Assembly (NCBI GenBank): GCA_947095535.1
Contig: OX352774.1
Coordinates: forward strand, 117,307,996 to 117,371,995
Direction: 5' to 3'
Source of the DNA: Poecilobothrus nobilitatus
Lineage: Eukaryota; Arthropoda; Insecta; Diptera; Dolichopodidae
Length of the DNA stretch: 64,000 nucleotides
Shown: in pieces, positions 1-14,404 of the stretch
How positions within the stretch are numbered: the stretch's first letter is position 1
How the letters are laid out: every line of letters begins with the position of its first letter
Notes under the pieces: model-generated
The model's database searches: none
What the model was told of the DNA's origin: nothing
Seen by the model: the letters and a program-made list of their open reading frames with translations, nothing else
Translations under genes and position numbers: made by a program

Positions 1-1430
1 GGTACAAATTTTTAGTATGAAAACAATACCTACCTTATACAATATACATAATTGTATGCGGTCGCTAAAAAATATAGATTTTACATTGGTTTTTGTTTAA
101 TTTTTACAATGATATAAAAAAGAAAATAAATGTTACAATTGTAATAATAATAAATATGAATTAAAAATAAATATAGATTAAGACAAAAATTTAATATACA
201 AAAAACTTATATTAGACCTCGAAGAAAATAAGTTTACACGTTGGTGTATTTAAATTAATTGCATATTTATAGGATATAATAAAATGTTCAAGCACTTAAG
301 ATTGCAAAATATAAAGGTTAGTGGTGAAATCAAAACAAGAGAAAAATTAAACACAAGAAAAGTAGAACTGGTTTAATCATTTAGCAAATTTTAGAAGATA
401 CTGCTCCTAATTCTATAATCGACATAAATTCTTTTAATAAATTTATTCTACCATTATTATTTTAACGGTTATAAGTTAATTAATTTAAAAGAATAAGAGA
501 AAAACCATGGTTATATTATTACGTCATATTGAAAAAGAAATTATTTTTAGTTTGTTACTTTGGTTTCAGTTTTCCTTCTTCTTTTTTTTTTTTTGTTTTG
601 TTTTGTTGATTTCTGTAAGAGTTTCCTAAGCAAACATTTACAAAACAAAAATACAAAGTATAATGAAAATTAAATACATTTTCTAAAAGATATTTTCCTG
701 TATTTGTCGAAACAAAATTTTCGAAGGGTTAGATATATTTACGTATACGTTCAAACACATGAAAATTCTTTTTTTAAAGAAAAATGAAAATCATAGATTT
801 GTATTCAGTTTTCTATTTTGTTTTTTTTTGCATTATAATATTTTCCTTTGGAATTCAAATAACTTGATTCTATATATCATTCAATACAAACATACGTGTA
901 TATATGTATGTATATATTTATAATACTTGTACTTGAAATTGGTACTCTGGAAAAGAAGAAGAAAACTAAACCAAAAGGTTGTTTTTATTGTTATTAAAAA
1001 TCCAAAATTATGCAATTATATGCATAAAAAGGAATTCCTTAAAAAATTTTTTTTATTTATTTCCCCCTTAAAATTTTTAAAAGCGATGTAATTTATAAAA
1101 TATAATGAACATGTTACAATCATAAATTGTTCATAAAATAAAACTATTTGAACATAAAAATAATTTTCTTTAATTAAACATATTATTACTCTCGGTGTTT
1201 TTTTTTCTACAGCAGAAAGCCCTTATTTTAATACAAATGAATTTAATTTTGGAATTATATCCAAAGTAAGAATTTATCTTTAAGATGAATTTTTCATTTG
1301 GCTCTTATTTTAGTTAGCATTCTCAACAAATTAAAGAGTAATTATGACATTCCCTTCTGTCCTTTTAAGACTGACATGAATAGGACTAGTCTAAATGTAC
1401 AAAATCTTGAAAAATTAGAAGGAAAATTTA
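1..1430. other. AT-rich non-coding sequence
   Basis: No coding frame, RNA gene or recognisable repeat is visible here. The sequence is AT-rich with homopolymer runs such as the T-tract near 580-595. It may be intergenic, or intronic to the cyclase gene whose first visible exon is at 9100. Confidence 0.5.
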
Positions 1431-1738
1431 GCGATATGACAAAAGTTTCGGAATCGTAAGCCTCTTAGGGACTTATTCCAAGGGGACTTATGACTTCATA
1501 AACTGAAATATTTATAATTCAGTATTAAAGCATTAATTATTTCCCAAATTTATAAAAGCATAATTATTGATTCGAATATTTTTTTGATTAAGATTTTAGG
1601 ATATTCCCTTTTTCCAGAACGATAAAATTTTAGAATTTGATACAAAATCAGGGTATTCTTTTTATGTAGAATAAATAAATAAATAACCTGGAATAAGTCT
1701 CCGAGCGACTTTTGGCTCCGGGGCTTTTGTCATATCGC
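1431..1738. mobile_element. MITE with ~50-bp terminal inverted repeats
   Basis: The left end starts GCGATATGACAAAAG and the right end finishes CTTTTGTCATATCGC, a perfect 15-bp inverted match. Weaker matching continues inward for about 50 bp, for example GGGACTTATTCCA on the left against TGGAATAAGTCTCC on the right. The 308-bp interior has no coding capacity. Flanks ggaaaattta (left) and ggaaaaatta (right, one base further out) suggest an imperfect target duplication of about 10 bp, as Mutator-like elements make. The superfamily is inferred only from that length. Confidence 0.75.
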
Positions 1739-4594
1739 CGGAAAAATTATAAATGGATCTCATAAAGACTAATTTAACAACTTAATTTCCTATAAGCAAA
1801 GTATAGCAAAATATTGAAAATAAGAGAAATTCTTTTTCAAATGAATTGATTTTATATCTATAGCAATCAAAATGTCTATTTGAGAGGAAATGTGTTGCTA
1901 GAGATACACATTATTAATAAATACAGTATATTAATAAATATACTATTATTAATAGTCAAATATTAATACAACAATATAAAATTAGTAATAGTAGTTATCT
2001 CATATATTTAACAGATATAATAAGTCCATTAAATGTATCGATTAAATACATGTATTTATACTAGATCAGAACATGCAATGAATGAATTCTGCTTTTAATT
2101 CTTTTTTCTAAGAGTACTAAAAATAGGTTTGATTCTGTATCAAAAATAAGTTAGGTTATTCCAGTTAGGTTATTTTCCCACTTCCTTCTACTTATATTCG
2201 AATAGACACATTTTCCCCTATTTATGCTTTTGAACTCTACCATATTTTTTTAGACGAGGGTAGATGAGAATCATCGAAAGATGCTTAAGAGGAACAGTAT
2301 GAGTACGATTCCTCTAGCAACTTATGTGAGTTTAACCTAATAAACAGCACCTGCCTTTTTGACTAAACAATAAGGGATCTTTAGTATTATTGTATCTCTT
2401 TCTTTCGCTTTGAAAAACTTTAAGTGGAGGCATGAGACTTGTTTTTTCGTCGGCACAAGTTCCAATTTCGTGAACGTGATTTTGAGAAACGCGATTTCGT
2501 ATCAGACCAAAACCTTAATATATGTTCTCTTAATAAACATTTTCTTAAAAAAAAAAATATTATTATTTACTATATACATACATACTGAAAAACTGAAAAC
2601 ATTTCCCCATTTTTTTTTTTTTTGCATTAAAAGAAATTTGTAGATTCTATAATTTGCTATTAAGTTTCTTTGTCATACTTTAAGATCTAATTTAAAAATT
2701 TTGTCATAAATAAATTAATAAATAAATTTTAAACAAAAAGACAAAAGAATAAAATAATTTTTTTTTTTACAAAATCAAAAAGTGAAACATAAATGTGGAA
2801 CATAGAAAAAGAAAATTTAGCGGGGAATTTTTTTTTATTTTTGTTCTTAAAATCATTATACTGCTCTAAATGGTTTATGTTTTAAATTTAGTAATGAAGT
2901 TTAAAGAAATAAGTTTAAATTACTATAAATAGAAGAACTTAATGTGTTTATCAAGTTTAAAATAAGAAAGCATGTATATGAACAAATAAAAAAAAACAAA
3001 TATCCTTGAAATTTTATGTGACACTGAACTTTCACCTTTAAAAATAATCATTTTATTCCTATATAGTAAGAGATTTTTGATTTTATTTTATTTAAACTGT
3101 CTGTCTCATCTGTTCTATTTGTTATCTACATCATCTTAACTGCACTTGTTTTTTAACACTGGCAGGATAAAAATGCGTACCTCTGTTTAATTGTTAAATA
3201 GTGACTTTAAAATGTAAATCAGTGAATGAATGATTAAAAAGTACTCAAACTTATAACCTTTTTTTGACTTGCTTCATATTAAATAGATTGAATTTATAAT
3301 ATCTTAAGTAAATGTTTTTATATAAGATTGATTCAATAATTAGATTGACTAAACTAAATTAGACTGTGTGAGAATCCATTTCTTCTTTTTCTGCTCCCTT
3401 TAACACCTATTGGACGTTCACAAATTCTTTCTACAGATTCCGATCATTGGCGAAACATTTGATTTTGAGCATCCATTTACTCAAAAATATTCAAGTGTTC
3501 AAATTCAGATTTGCAGGTGATTTAATACTGAAAAAGTTATTTTAAATTATAAATTCAATTAACCGCTAACTGAATGGTTTAGGCAGAATTTTAATATCCT
3601 TATAAAAAATGAATGAATATTAAAAACACTGTTAACATAGTAACAAAAAAACTTGAGAAAAATCAATTTCTTGTTTATAAATAAATCTCAAATGATTTAA
3701 GTATTAGATTAGATTAAAGTAATTTATATTAATAGAAAATGAAATTTTTACATCATTACACCACCAGACCAACATTAATTGTGTGGTTATAAATTTCTTT
3801 TACAGTTAAAAACATATACACATAACGACTTATATTGATTTTATTGATTATTAGTAATTGTATAATGTTTTAATTTTTCAATCCAAATCTTTTAATCCAA
3901 ACACAGTTTTTTATGTTTTTAGTCAAAATCAAATAAAAGAAAATCTTATTAAAATAAAAATATAAATTAGTCAAGGACAAAATGAGCTAGATAAAAGCTT
4001 CCTTCCTTCATATTGACAACTGACACTACAATTAATGAGGAATAGTGTAGATGACTGTATCAACTCTAGTATACTCGAACGAAGATGACATACGCCGTTT
4101 CGATAAAAATTTAATAATCTTCTACAAAATTACTGACACTTGACTTAATTCAGTTCTTAGAGATTTTTATTTTCCTATATCATCATTAGTAGTTTTTAGC
4201 ATTATTAGTAGTCTTGAATCAAATTTTATTCCATATCCACTACAGATCTGAATATAGATATAAATATTTGAAGAAATATTAAATAAACTTCTGATTAAAA
4301 TAAGTTTTGCTAATATTTTTAATTTTACACTTTTAAATTACATAATATTACATTCTTTGGATTGAGTACTAAAGTTGAAATTTATGAATTAAAACAGTAT
4401 TTAAACCTTCTTATAAATTTTATTCTAAAGCAGTTATGGAGGTTCCAAACTTAAATATGCAAGAAGCATTATTTTATAATAGAAAAAAAGAAGAAAATTA
4501 AATGAAAATTGGTAAAAAAAACAAAATTAAACAAAGCAGGAAAAGATAATTAAAAGCATTTTAGATTTAAGACTACTTTTACATCAAAATTTGA
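1739..4594. other. AT-rich non-coding sequence
   Basis: I see no supported gene or repeat. A short open segment at 3437-3516 has splice-like borders (ttctttctacag and cag|gtgatt), but its 27 codons match nothing I recognise. Confidence 0.45.
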
Positions 4595-4925
4595 TTTTAT
4601 TTCTATTAGTTTCACTCTGTCCGTCCATCCGTCTGTCTGTTCGTCCGTCTGTTTTCAAAACTTCTACACCGTTAAAGATAGAGAAAACAAATTTCAACTA
4701 TTCGTAGGTCTGATAAAAAGCCACAATACCTTTCCAAAAATAACACAAACTGTTGCTATTAGAATAGCTTTTAAAACCCATTGGTTTACATTCTCCCTTG
4801 TCAGTTTTAAATTAACACTGTATAATTATAAAAGTCGATAACGCGTAAAAAGTTGTTAAAAATATAATGTTGGAGCTTTAACTTTCATATCTTTTTTTTT
4901 TAATTATCTTAAGGCTTTTTCAAAA
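4595..4925 (+). mobile_element. Old DINE/Helentron-like repeat body (family D)
   Basis: It begins at a (GTCC/GTCT)n tract after tttcactctgtcc, followed by aaaacttctacaccgttaaag. The same pair of blocks recurs near 52518, 56518 and 60290. Further on, aaaaagttgttaaaaatataatgttg matches the body of family B at about 21855-21885. It has no coding capacity and both ends are ill-defined, so it is a degenerate copy. Confidence 0.55.
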
Positions 4926-5222
4926 CGTCTCCAATTTTCCCTATCTTGCGCCAATCTTTTTATTTCCACTATTCTCTGCCCACGTTCCTTCTGCAATTCC
5001 AGTCTAATGCTTAACGTGCAACTGATGCGGTTGGGCGTCTGAGAATGTACGATCCATCTCTTGATTCCTATTTGAGTTTCGATCGGGTCTTGACTGGATA
5101 ATACCCATTATTTTTCGTTGTGTATTCTTCTTAGCCAGAAAATTTTACATATTATTCTTAGACACTTATTGGTGAAGACCTGTATCTGCGGTGTTTTCTA
5201 GGTTGTCCATAATCTCGCAAAG

Positions 5223-5252
5223 CCTCTCTTACCTCTCTTACCTCTCTTACCT
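5223..5252. repeat. Short tandem repeat, 9-bp unit x3
   Basis: The 9-bp unit ctctcttac is repeated three times without interruption. The surrounding 4930-5330 sequence is less AT-rich than its neighbours. On the minus strand it resembles the tail of a LINE ORF (a tract near 4920-4960 reads like the AQDRENW-type ending common in such proteins), but no open frame survives. Confidence 0.45.
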
Positions 5253-5399
5253 TCGATATTCTGTATTCTAATGAATACCGAAGTTTGATTTGTTATATTT
5301 ATTTATATTGTTTTTGTTCTTCTTGCATTGATGGGGAGGCCCAGTTTTCCTGCAAATTTGTGGATTAATAATTGCATAGTTGTTTTAGATCTGTGAAAT

Positions 5400-5990
5400 C
5401 TTCTGAATTCCATGCTGTCACAGGTATTCTCCAAAGTAGTCATCTTGGACTTCTACTTATTTCCATTAACGATGTTACTTCTCTAATACTTAGTAGTCAT
5501 ATTGAAATTTACGCCGACGATATGAAAATCGTCATAAAATTAAAAATTTAGAGGATGCTTTAGCTGATCTTAATCGATTTTATGATCTTAATTGATTATG
5601 ATTATAATTGTGTTGCAATAATATTCTTCAACTTAACGTTAATAAATAACATTAATTACTTTTACATCTCGTTCATGCCCGATTGTGTATTTCTACTCTT
5701 TCAATAATCAAACTATTCCTAAAGTTGACTCTATAAAAATCAAGGGGTGCTCTTCGATAGTAAAGCTTTCATTGCACCTTCATTATACTGATATACTGAA
5801 TAAATCCAACTGTATACTAGGTTTCTTTAAACGTTGGGCAAGAGAATTTGATAATCCCTATGTGTTAAAATTTCTTTTTACTTGTTTGATTAGATCTAAC
5901 TTGAAATATGCTTCCGAGCTATGGAGTCCATTTCATAATATTGATATAAATAGAATCGAATCTGTTCAGTAAAGATTTGTTTTACGCTTT
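5400..5990 (+). mobile_element. Degenerate jockey-like LINE fragment (RT and 3' domain)
   Basis: Translation across several frames gives pieces of a non-LTR retrotransposon ORF2. A region near 5430-5455 matches the PQGSHLGPLLF-type RT motif, and YADDMKIV near 5510-5532 is the catalytic YADD box. An open stretch at 5685-5972 reads ILGFFKRWAREF, then LKYASELWSPF, then INRIESVQ. The same blocks, in the same order, occur in the LINE at 53.2-55.3 kb (minus strand). The frames are broken and there are no clean ends, so this is an old inactive copy. Confidence 0.7.
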
Positions 5991-6562
5991 AAGTATCCGT
6001 AACTAAAAGCAAATTAGTTTTTGTTTTCGTAAGTGAGGTGGCAATCTTGCAAAGACACAAAGAATTTCTCCTTGGTGGTGTCCGATTAACTAAATCTACC
6101 TCCCCTTTTAGCCAATATAATGGGATGAAACCCTTACCTGATGCAGTATATTGGCTAGAGAGTAGGGATAGGAAATAGAATGCGGAAACATTGATTTGGG
6201 AGTGGGACTGTAATGAAATAATGAATCTGCTTATTATTATTACTATTATGCTAATAGTGACTATAGCCGTATAACAGTTACAAAATGCAGTAGTATAACA
6301 TTGCATAAGGTAATTTTTTTCAAGGCAACTTCCACTGTCACTGTAGCAGCTACGATTATTGATATTAGTATTTATTAATATTATTATTATTTTACTACAG
6401 AGTCAGGACCGTCAGTGAATTACAATGTTCAGTAGTATATAACACCTTCCTGCATGATATAACCAAAGATCACTCCACTGTAACAGCTATTATTATTACT
6501 ATTATTATTATTACTATATTATTATTAATTATACGATATACTTTATTACAATATGAAATTTT

Positions 6563-6725
6563 TTTTTTTTGTTTCCCTGCCACTTCAATGAGGAGTATAG
6601 GGTATCCACTAAGTCATTTATTATTCATGAAATTACTTTTTATATATTTTATTTTATTTATATGACCTGACCGGGGTTTGAACCCAAGACCCCCCGATTG
6701 AAAGGCGGGCCACTTAACCACTACA
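6563..6725 (-). mobile_element. tRNA-derived SINE, family C
   Basis: Read on the minus strand, the head carries a pol III A box (TGGTTAAGTGG) and B box (GGTTCAAACCCC) at tRNA-like spacing. The tail ends GTGGCAGGGAAAC followed by an A-run. The tRNA-like part lacks a proper acceptor stem, so this is not a functional tRNA gene. The tail GTGGCAGGGAAA is shared with SINE family B at 36.4 kb, which suggests that both families used the same LINE machinery. Confidence 0.7.
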
Positions 6726-7129
6726 ATTCTTATATTCTTTGATTTACATTATGTGGAAATAAATTTTTAATCAATATATGTCTCGTTTTTCAATTAAAAA
6801 AATAATTTCTTGTATGCACAATATTTAATTTCTTAAATACCATATAATTTTCTTTCAACTTCAAACTTCTACAAACAAATCATTAACAATGAAATGAAAA
6901 GAAAATCAAAGGCTAACAAAAAGAAACCATGCAATAAATAAAATATATTTCAAAATACTTAAAAAATGTTAAGAATATTAAAAAAAATTCTATTTTAATA
7001 AAACCAAGGCAGAATGTAAAATGAAACAAGTTTTTAAAAGCATAGATCTTAAAAGGAATAATAAAAGGCATTTTCGAATTGTATGTATTTTGGCATCAAA
7101 ATTTGTAATTTTTTCTATTAAGAAAATAA

Positions 7130-7460
7130 TCTCTAATTAAGAGATACTTTTTTTCAATTTTAAGCAAACACTACATAATTTCAAAAATCTATTGAAATAT
7201 GTAAAAATATAATGTTTGTGCTACAATGTTTTCATTTTAGTTTTAAAAAATGTTTAACCCTTTATAGTTCCCAAACGGCGGAAGAAAATTAAATTTGTTT
7301 TTGTAATAACTTTTATTCTTTAAAATCTTACTCATTTCAAAGTTTCAAGTTTCTAACTTTAAGCGTTTAAAAGATAAGGAGATCAGAAATTTTAGAAAAT
7401 ATTAGTTTTATTTACTTCCGTCATTTTTCTGTTGATTTGTTTTGAAGAATTTTTAGAACT
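7130..7460 (+). mobile_element. Degenerate family B/D Helentron-like body
   Basis: Blocks such as aaaatataatgtttgtgct, the cccttta...gttcccaaacggcgg segment and tttcaaagtttcaagtttctaac parallel the body of family B at 21850-22090 (ataatgttgaagcttt, cccttacagctcctaaacgg, tcaaaatttcaagtttccaac). Identity is low and the ends are unclear. Confidence 0.45.
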
Positions 7461-9099
7461 TTTGTTATACGGTTTTATTCAACTTTTAGTGTTTGTAACC
7501 CAGCAACATGTGAAAAAAAAAAATTATTTTACAACTGTGGCTCTACTCTTTTGATAAGGTCTATCAACATCTAAAATGTTTTTTCTAAAATTTCTTTAAT
7601 TCAAATCAGAAGTTTTTTAAACAAAAGAAAATATCTTTTAAATAGAAAAGTTTTTAATAACGACACAACACAACTACAACAACTTATATAAATATTTATC
7701 AAGTAACCAAAAAGTAAATAATAATAATTTTCTTTTTTTCATTTATTTTATTTCATACACATACATATTTTTCTAAAAACATATATACGCTCTAACATAT
7801 ATGGAATATAAAATTATATTTTTCCACAATCATCCTCAACATCCTTCAATATCAACAGAGAAAAATGGAATAAAATTTATTAAAGTTTCGCTACATTGAT
7901 AGCATACTTATAGGCTAAAATTCTGAATTTGACAATTTTCCTTTTAGTTGATACAATTTTATTTTATGTTGCTATGTGCTTTTTTTTCTTTGTAAATGAA
8001 TGCAGACAGTGGCACGTGTCACCTGAATGAAGAAATAACAAACATTTTTTTTTAATAATATTGAATGCTTGTACACCATATTTTTATCCCCATTTTCCAA
8101 AAAGTTATAAATTCTGTTTTAGTAACAGTCTCAGATAATTTTCTGCTACAAATATTGTATACATTTTTTTCCTTCTTAAATTTAAGTGATGTGTTAAAAA
8201 AAAATAAAAAATTAAAAAGAATGAATTAATTTAGAGTAAAAGTGATGAGAAATAAAAATAAACAACTTTGAACTTTAATATTAAATGTCATAAATAATTA
8301 TTATATGGTCGTTTGGTTAGTTGCAAGGATATAAAATATATAGTCTTTAAATAAGGATTTTTTCTTTGCCTCACATAATTATTGAATTTTTTAATAAAAG
8401 CAATACAAAACGTGCAAAAAAACTTTTTAGAAAGTTTGATTTCAAAGTTAAATAGGAAATTAATGAAAAGCAAATTATTGTGCATAAATACAAGTGCTCA
8501 ATTGAACGCAAGTTCTAAAAATTTCTACCAAACATTTATCTTATTACACTAAACAATAAGAACTTTAAGAACTAGCTTAGATTTTCTAAAGAATCAGCTA
8601 CAAAGCAAAATATTGCTGAACATAATTGGAAAAAAGTTTTAAACGATTTCTTTGATGTCTGTTTCATTTGCAATATTTGCATTGTAGATTTTTTAATATT
8701 CAACTTTGCAAAATATTTACTCGTTTTAATATGGGATCTCTTATGTTTTATTTAAGTTGTTCTCAATGAATTTCCTAAGTTGATAAATATGGTTATCTGA
8801 TCAATTAACCACTTTAAATCCTGTAAAAGGTTTTATGTTTACACTGTTGAAAATTTGCAAATTCAAATGACCTTGAAATTTTGTATTTTATTACTGAGTT
8901 TAACACACGTTATATAAATGTTAGGACTATAATTTAATTTTAAAATATGTTATTAATCTCAAACTACTGCACTTATGAATACAGCAAAAAATTTCATCCA
9001 AGACACTGTTTTTGCTTTTCTTTTTATTTCAGTAAAAAACTCCTTATTATAAAATAAAATTTTTTTAATGTTCCTTTTTTCTTTTTTAATATAAAACAG
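7461..9099. other. AT-rich sequence upstream of the first visible cyclase exon
   Basis: No exon, repeat family or RNA gene could be supported. The N-terminal and TM1-6 exons of the adenylyl cyclase are expected upstream of 9100 but were not recognised anywhere between 1 and 9099. Confidence 0.5.
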
Positions 9100-9233
9100 T
9101 TCTACCTTCAGTTGTTAATAATGAGATCCGTAAAGAAATGTACAAAAATCCCGATATGAATGTGGAATATCAATTTAATAAATTGTATGTTTATCCAATG
9201 GAAAATGTTAGCATTCTATTCGCAGATATTCAG
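9100..9233 (+). CDS. Cyclase exon 1: start of C1a
   Basis: The acceptor is ataaaacag and the donor gtaagt. Two leading bases complete a split codon, then the frame reads LPSVVNNEIRKEMYK, later KLYVYPMENVSILFADIQ. LPxxV...EI is the usual junction between the first membrane block and C1a. The Asp of FADI is the first of the two metal-binding catalytic aspartates. The exon ends in phase 0. A second AG at 9110-9111 would drop four residues; the upstream one is chosen because the LPSVV codons are conserved in the family. Confidence 0.88.
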
Positions 9234-9358
9234 GTAAGTTATACAATTGTTTGTTTTTGTTTTTTAATAAAGATTTTACATAAAAATTAATTTTATGTCT
9301 CTTTTTGTTTGTCGAATTTTCGTTTAATTTTTTACTATACATATTTTATTTATTTTAT

Positions 9359-10130
9359 AAGTCGTAGCATGGTACTTGATGGTGTTTAAGTTTTTTCTAT
9401 ATTTTATTGCGCCGATTTCTTAAGTTCCTAAGATCTCTATCTAACCATTGTTCTGTTGTTTTGCTTTTTGCGAATTTTAGGATCAATAATTTGAAACAAA
9501 TTTGAGTAAAAAATAGGTATTAGTAAATTGATATCCTGTTGAACTAACAGTTCGTCCCATGTGATTAATGACAAAGCATAATTAATACTTTAATAGTCAG
9601 TATTAAAAAAATCGTATACAATTTCATTATTGTAAGATTTGGCCAAGAGTGGGATAGAAATGGAGAACTCGAAAATAAGTGCGTTATGATGGGCAGAGTT
9701 GGTAAAAAGATTATCAACATCATCAGCAAGTTTAACCGACACTCTATCATATGCATTTGAAAATGCAAGATCTAACCACTTATTATTACTATTAGGATAA
9801 CTGATAATTTGTTGTAAATCGTTACCGTAGAACTCTCTAATAAAACCGAAGTCAATTTCGTCATGAAAGTTAATCGGTAATAACAAATTATCAGCGTCGT
9901 CAACAATAAAAGAAATAGAAGGACGATTAAAATCGCCAAACATAAAAATTGAGTCATCCTCATGCATTTCTGAAATAATATTGTGATATACACTATAAAA
10001 ATCAGAATATAAGGAATTGACAGAGTTCGGAGGGAAATAAACAATACCTAGGTATAAATTATTTGTATATAATATACCTTTAATAATGTAGAGTTTATCA
10101 TTATTCAAAAGTTAGAGATTGATTTCCATT
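9359..10130 (-). mobile_element. LINE fragment with AP-endonuclease domain (jockey-like)
   Basis: The minus-strand frame 10108-9590 (172 aa) contains the end of an apurinic-type endonuclease. GDFNRPSISF carries the catalytic Asp and Asn, WLDLAFSN is the usual following block, and HHNALIFEF holds the catalytic His. Past 9590 the sequence continues into a linker that closely matches 55080-55300 of the LINE at 53-55 kb, for example gatctctatctaaccat. It is therefore the same family, represented here by EN plus linker and cut off before the RT domain. It lies in cyclase intron 1. Confidence 0.82.
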
Positions 10131-10963
10131 TTCGTCTTATAATATAATGGATTTTAGACAGTGAATTTGATTTTCTAACAAGACTTACTGATTTTCATAT
10201 AAGTCTAGGTTGGTTTATATTTTAAAAAATAGAAAAAAAAAATGGTGGTATATGTGCAAAGCCACAAAAAGAAAATTAAAATTGATTTTACTATTAAACG
10301 CGCTATTGCAATTGCAAAAGAAAATATTTTGGAATGTTTATACAAGGATTTTATTAAGAAGAGTAATTAAGTGAAGAAGAGCAACTGTTTATAAATCGAA
10401 GAACATCTTAGCCACTCCTTAATTTATTTATTTGTCAAATAATTATTTCTGATTAGTTAAAACTGTACGACTTATAATCTTTGTCTTATATGACGAAAGT
10501 GACAACCTACCTTAAAGGAATAACTAGTGATAATGTTAAAATGTACCCTATATTTACCAAAGAATCCAGAAATTGACTACATTTCCGAATACCAATTGAA
10601 ATCTTTAATATTTTGATTCCAAATAAATATTAAAATATCTAGAATATATGTAAGCTAACTAGATTAAAGATCACTTTATTATTTTTGATTTAATCTTCTT
10701 TCCGAATTATTTGAATCAGAGTTATAAAATTAACGTAATAAGAATTTAAATTATTTTCTTGGTATTTTATCAGGTTATACTTTCCTTTGTTTATGTTTCC
10801 TGAGTTTCAGTAGTAACAAAAATAATTTTAAATTGAAATTTATAAATTTTTAATTTTTTGGAAAGGATAAAATTTATGTAGTAGTAGTGTACATATATTA
10901 AAAAGAATATTAATGGATCAGTTTAATAATTTTTATTTATTTTTTTTTTATTTTTTGTAACAG

Positions 10964-11053
10964 CGTTTTACGGAATTAGCAGAAAAAGTTTTAGCACAAC
11001 AATTAGTAAAAATTTTAAATGATTTATTTGCAAGATTTGATCGTATTGCTGAG
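10964..11053 (+). CDS. Cyclase exon 2: C1a, RFTELA...FARFDRIAE
   Basis: The exon is 90 bp, phase 0 at both ends, with acceptor tttttgtaacag and donor gtaagt. It reads RFTELAEKVLAQQLVKILN and LFARFDRIAE. Class III cyclases normally have Gly after the DIx of exon 1 (DIxGFT). Here the first codon is CGT, giving DIQRFT. Everything else matches the family, so the exon is secure and the Arg is the oddity. Confidence 0.88.
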
Positions 11054-11887
11054 GTAAGTTTTTATTATTATATATCTTATATACAATTACCAAAATTAAA
11101 GTTAGAGTTACAGTACTTATATTAATTATGTTGTAATTGCATGTTAATTAAGATTTGATCATTTTTCTTTTTCTATAATTAAAAAACACTGAAACTGAAC
11201 ACTTTTCTAATAATTTAATTTAAATTAATGACGTCACAGTTGTAACAAAGGAGATGGTGTAATAATAATACCAAAAAAACAAAAATTCAAAATTGCATAA
11301 AAAATGTTCTATTCTATAGACCAGTTCTTAACCGGTGGTGCACGCACCCCTTAGAGGTGCGAGCTTGAATATTTGGGGGTGCGAAATTGTAATTTTACAA
11401 ATTCACGTGTAGCTAGCAAAATAAAAAACTAATCTGAAAAATTCATTTTGGTTAGTAAATTTTTTATTCACTAAACATTTTTTAAATATGTTTGTAAATT
11501 ATAAACCATAGAAACAAATTAATTTTTGTATTTTTTCTACAATTACAAAAATTCAAATACGTTTCTATAGTGATTTTTATATTTCCTCGAAATTTTAGTT
11601 GATTGTTGCGATTATTCTTAGAAATATAAATACTGTTGCGCACATTACATTGAATAAAGATTTAAAAATAATTGAATTTTAGTGTTGACTATTACAAGTT
11701 TGAATTTTTGTGTTGAATATTAAAAGTTAATAATAAAACAATTAATACAAGTTAATTTTACGCGTTTAGTTGAATATTTATATTCGAATTATTAGAATAT
11801 AATTTGGTACATTAAAGTCAAATTCAAAAGATAAGCTAAAATAAATAATAGATAGCAATAATAGATAGAAGTTTAATATTTTTTTAG

Positions 11888-13697
<1,810 letters not shown>

Positions 13698-14404
13698 TAA
13701 AAACTTTGATAATTTATAATTTATAATTGATTATTTCAGCTAACAATTAAAATTTATAAAAAATGTGTTACGCACATAAAATTAATAAAAAATATGTTTT
13801 GCATAATGTTTGTTTTTCAATTTATATAATTCAATAATTTCTGGTAAGGGGTGCGAGAATATTATTTGAAAATTTTAGAGGTGCCGGTAGCTAAAAAGGT
13901 TAAGAACCACTGATAGACTATATATAGTTAGATAATAAACTTTGATAAATTGAACCTTTAACAATTTTCAAAAAATAAAAAAATATTAAAAGATAATGAG
14001 AAAAATAAACATCGAAATGATTACATTTACTGCATAATCTTTTATTTTTAGAAAAAGAATAAACAAAAAAAAACTCCCATCTTTTAAAGCTCAATTTAAT
14101 TCATTTACATAAATAAAAACAAGTAAATGTAACAGTAAGTCGATGCAACCGACTTATTAATACCCTACACCTGAATAATTCGAATTAAATTAACAATCCA
14201 TAAGTGTTTTTGGCAGTGCTTGAACTTCTTCCCTTTTCTGTCTTATTCAACTCGAATTTCAAGAACGTAAAAGAGGCATCCGCTTGGGATATTCTTGACA
14301 CCCACTATAAAATTTTAAGTTTCTATCTTAATTATTTTCGAAGATTGGTAGTCCTTGGGATGTTTGTGTCAGCTACCCGAATTGCCACTCCAATTCATCG
14401 AATC

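Noticed and set aside
3437..3516. Possible 27-codon exon of the cyclase N terminus
   Set aside because: The borders look like splice sites, but the reading (FRSLAKHLILSIHLL...) has no secure match to a membrane segment of the family, and such short stretches occur by chance in this sequence.
4926..5330. RTE-like LINE 3' end on the minus strand
   Set aside because: A few codon runs are suggestive, but every frame is heavily interrupted and no motif is secure; kept only as a comment.
5989..6306. 105-codon minus-strand frame
   Set aside because: No recognisable domain, biased composition and no supporting context; likely chance.
6655..6722. A second tRNA gene candidate on the minus strand
   Set aside because: The pol III boxes are good, but it continues into a tail shared with SINE family B and has no proper acceptor pairing.
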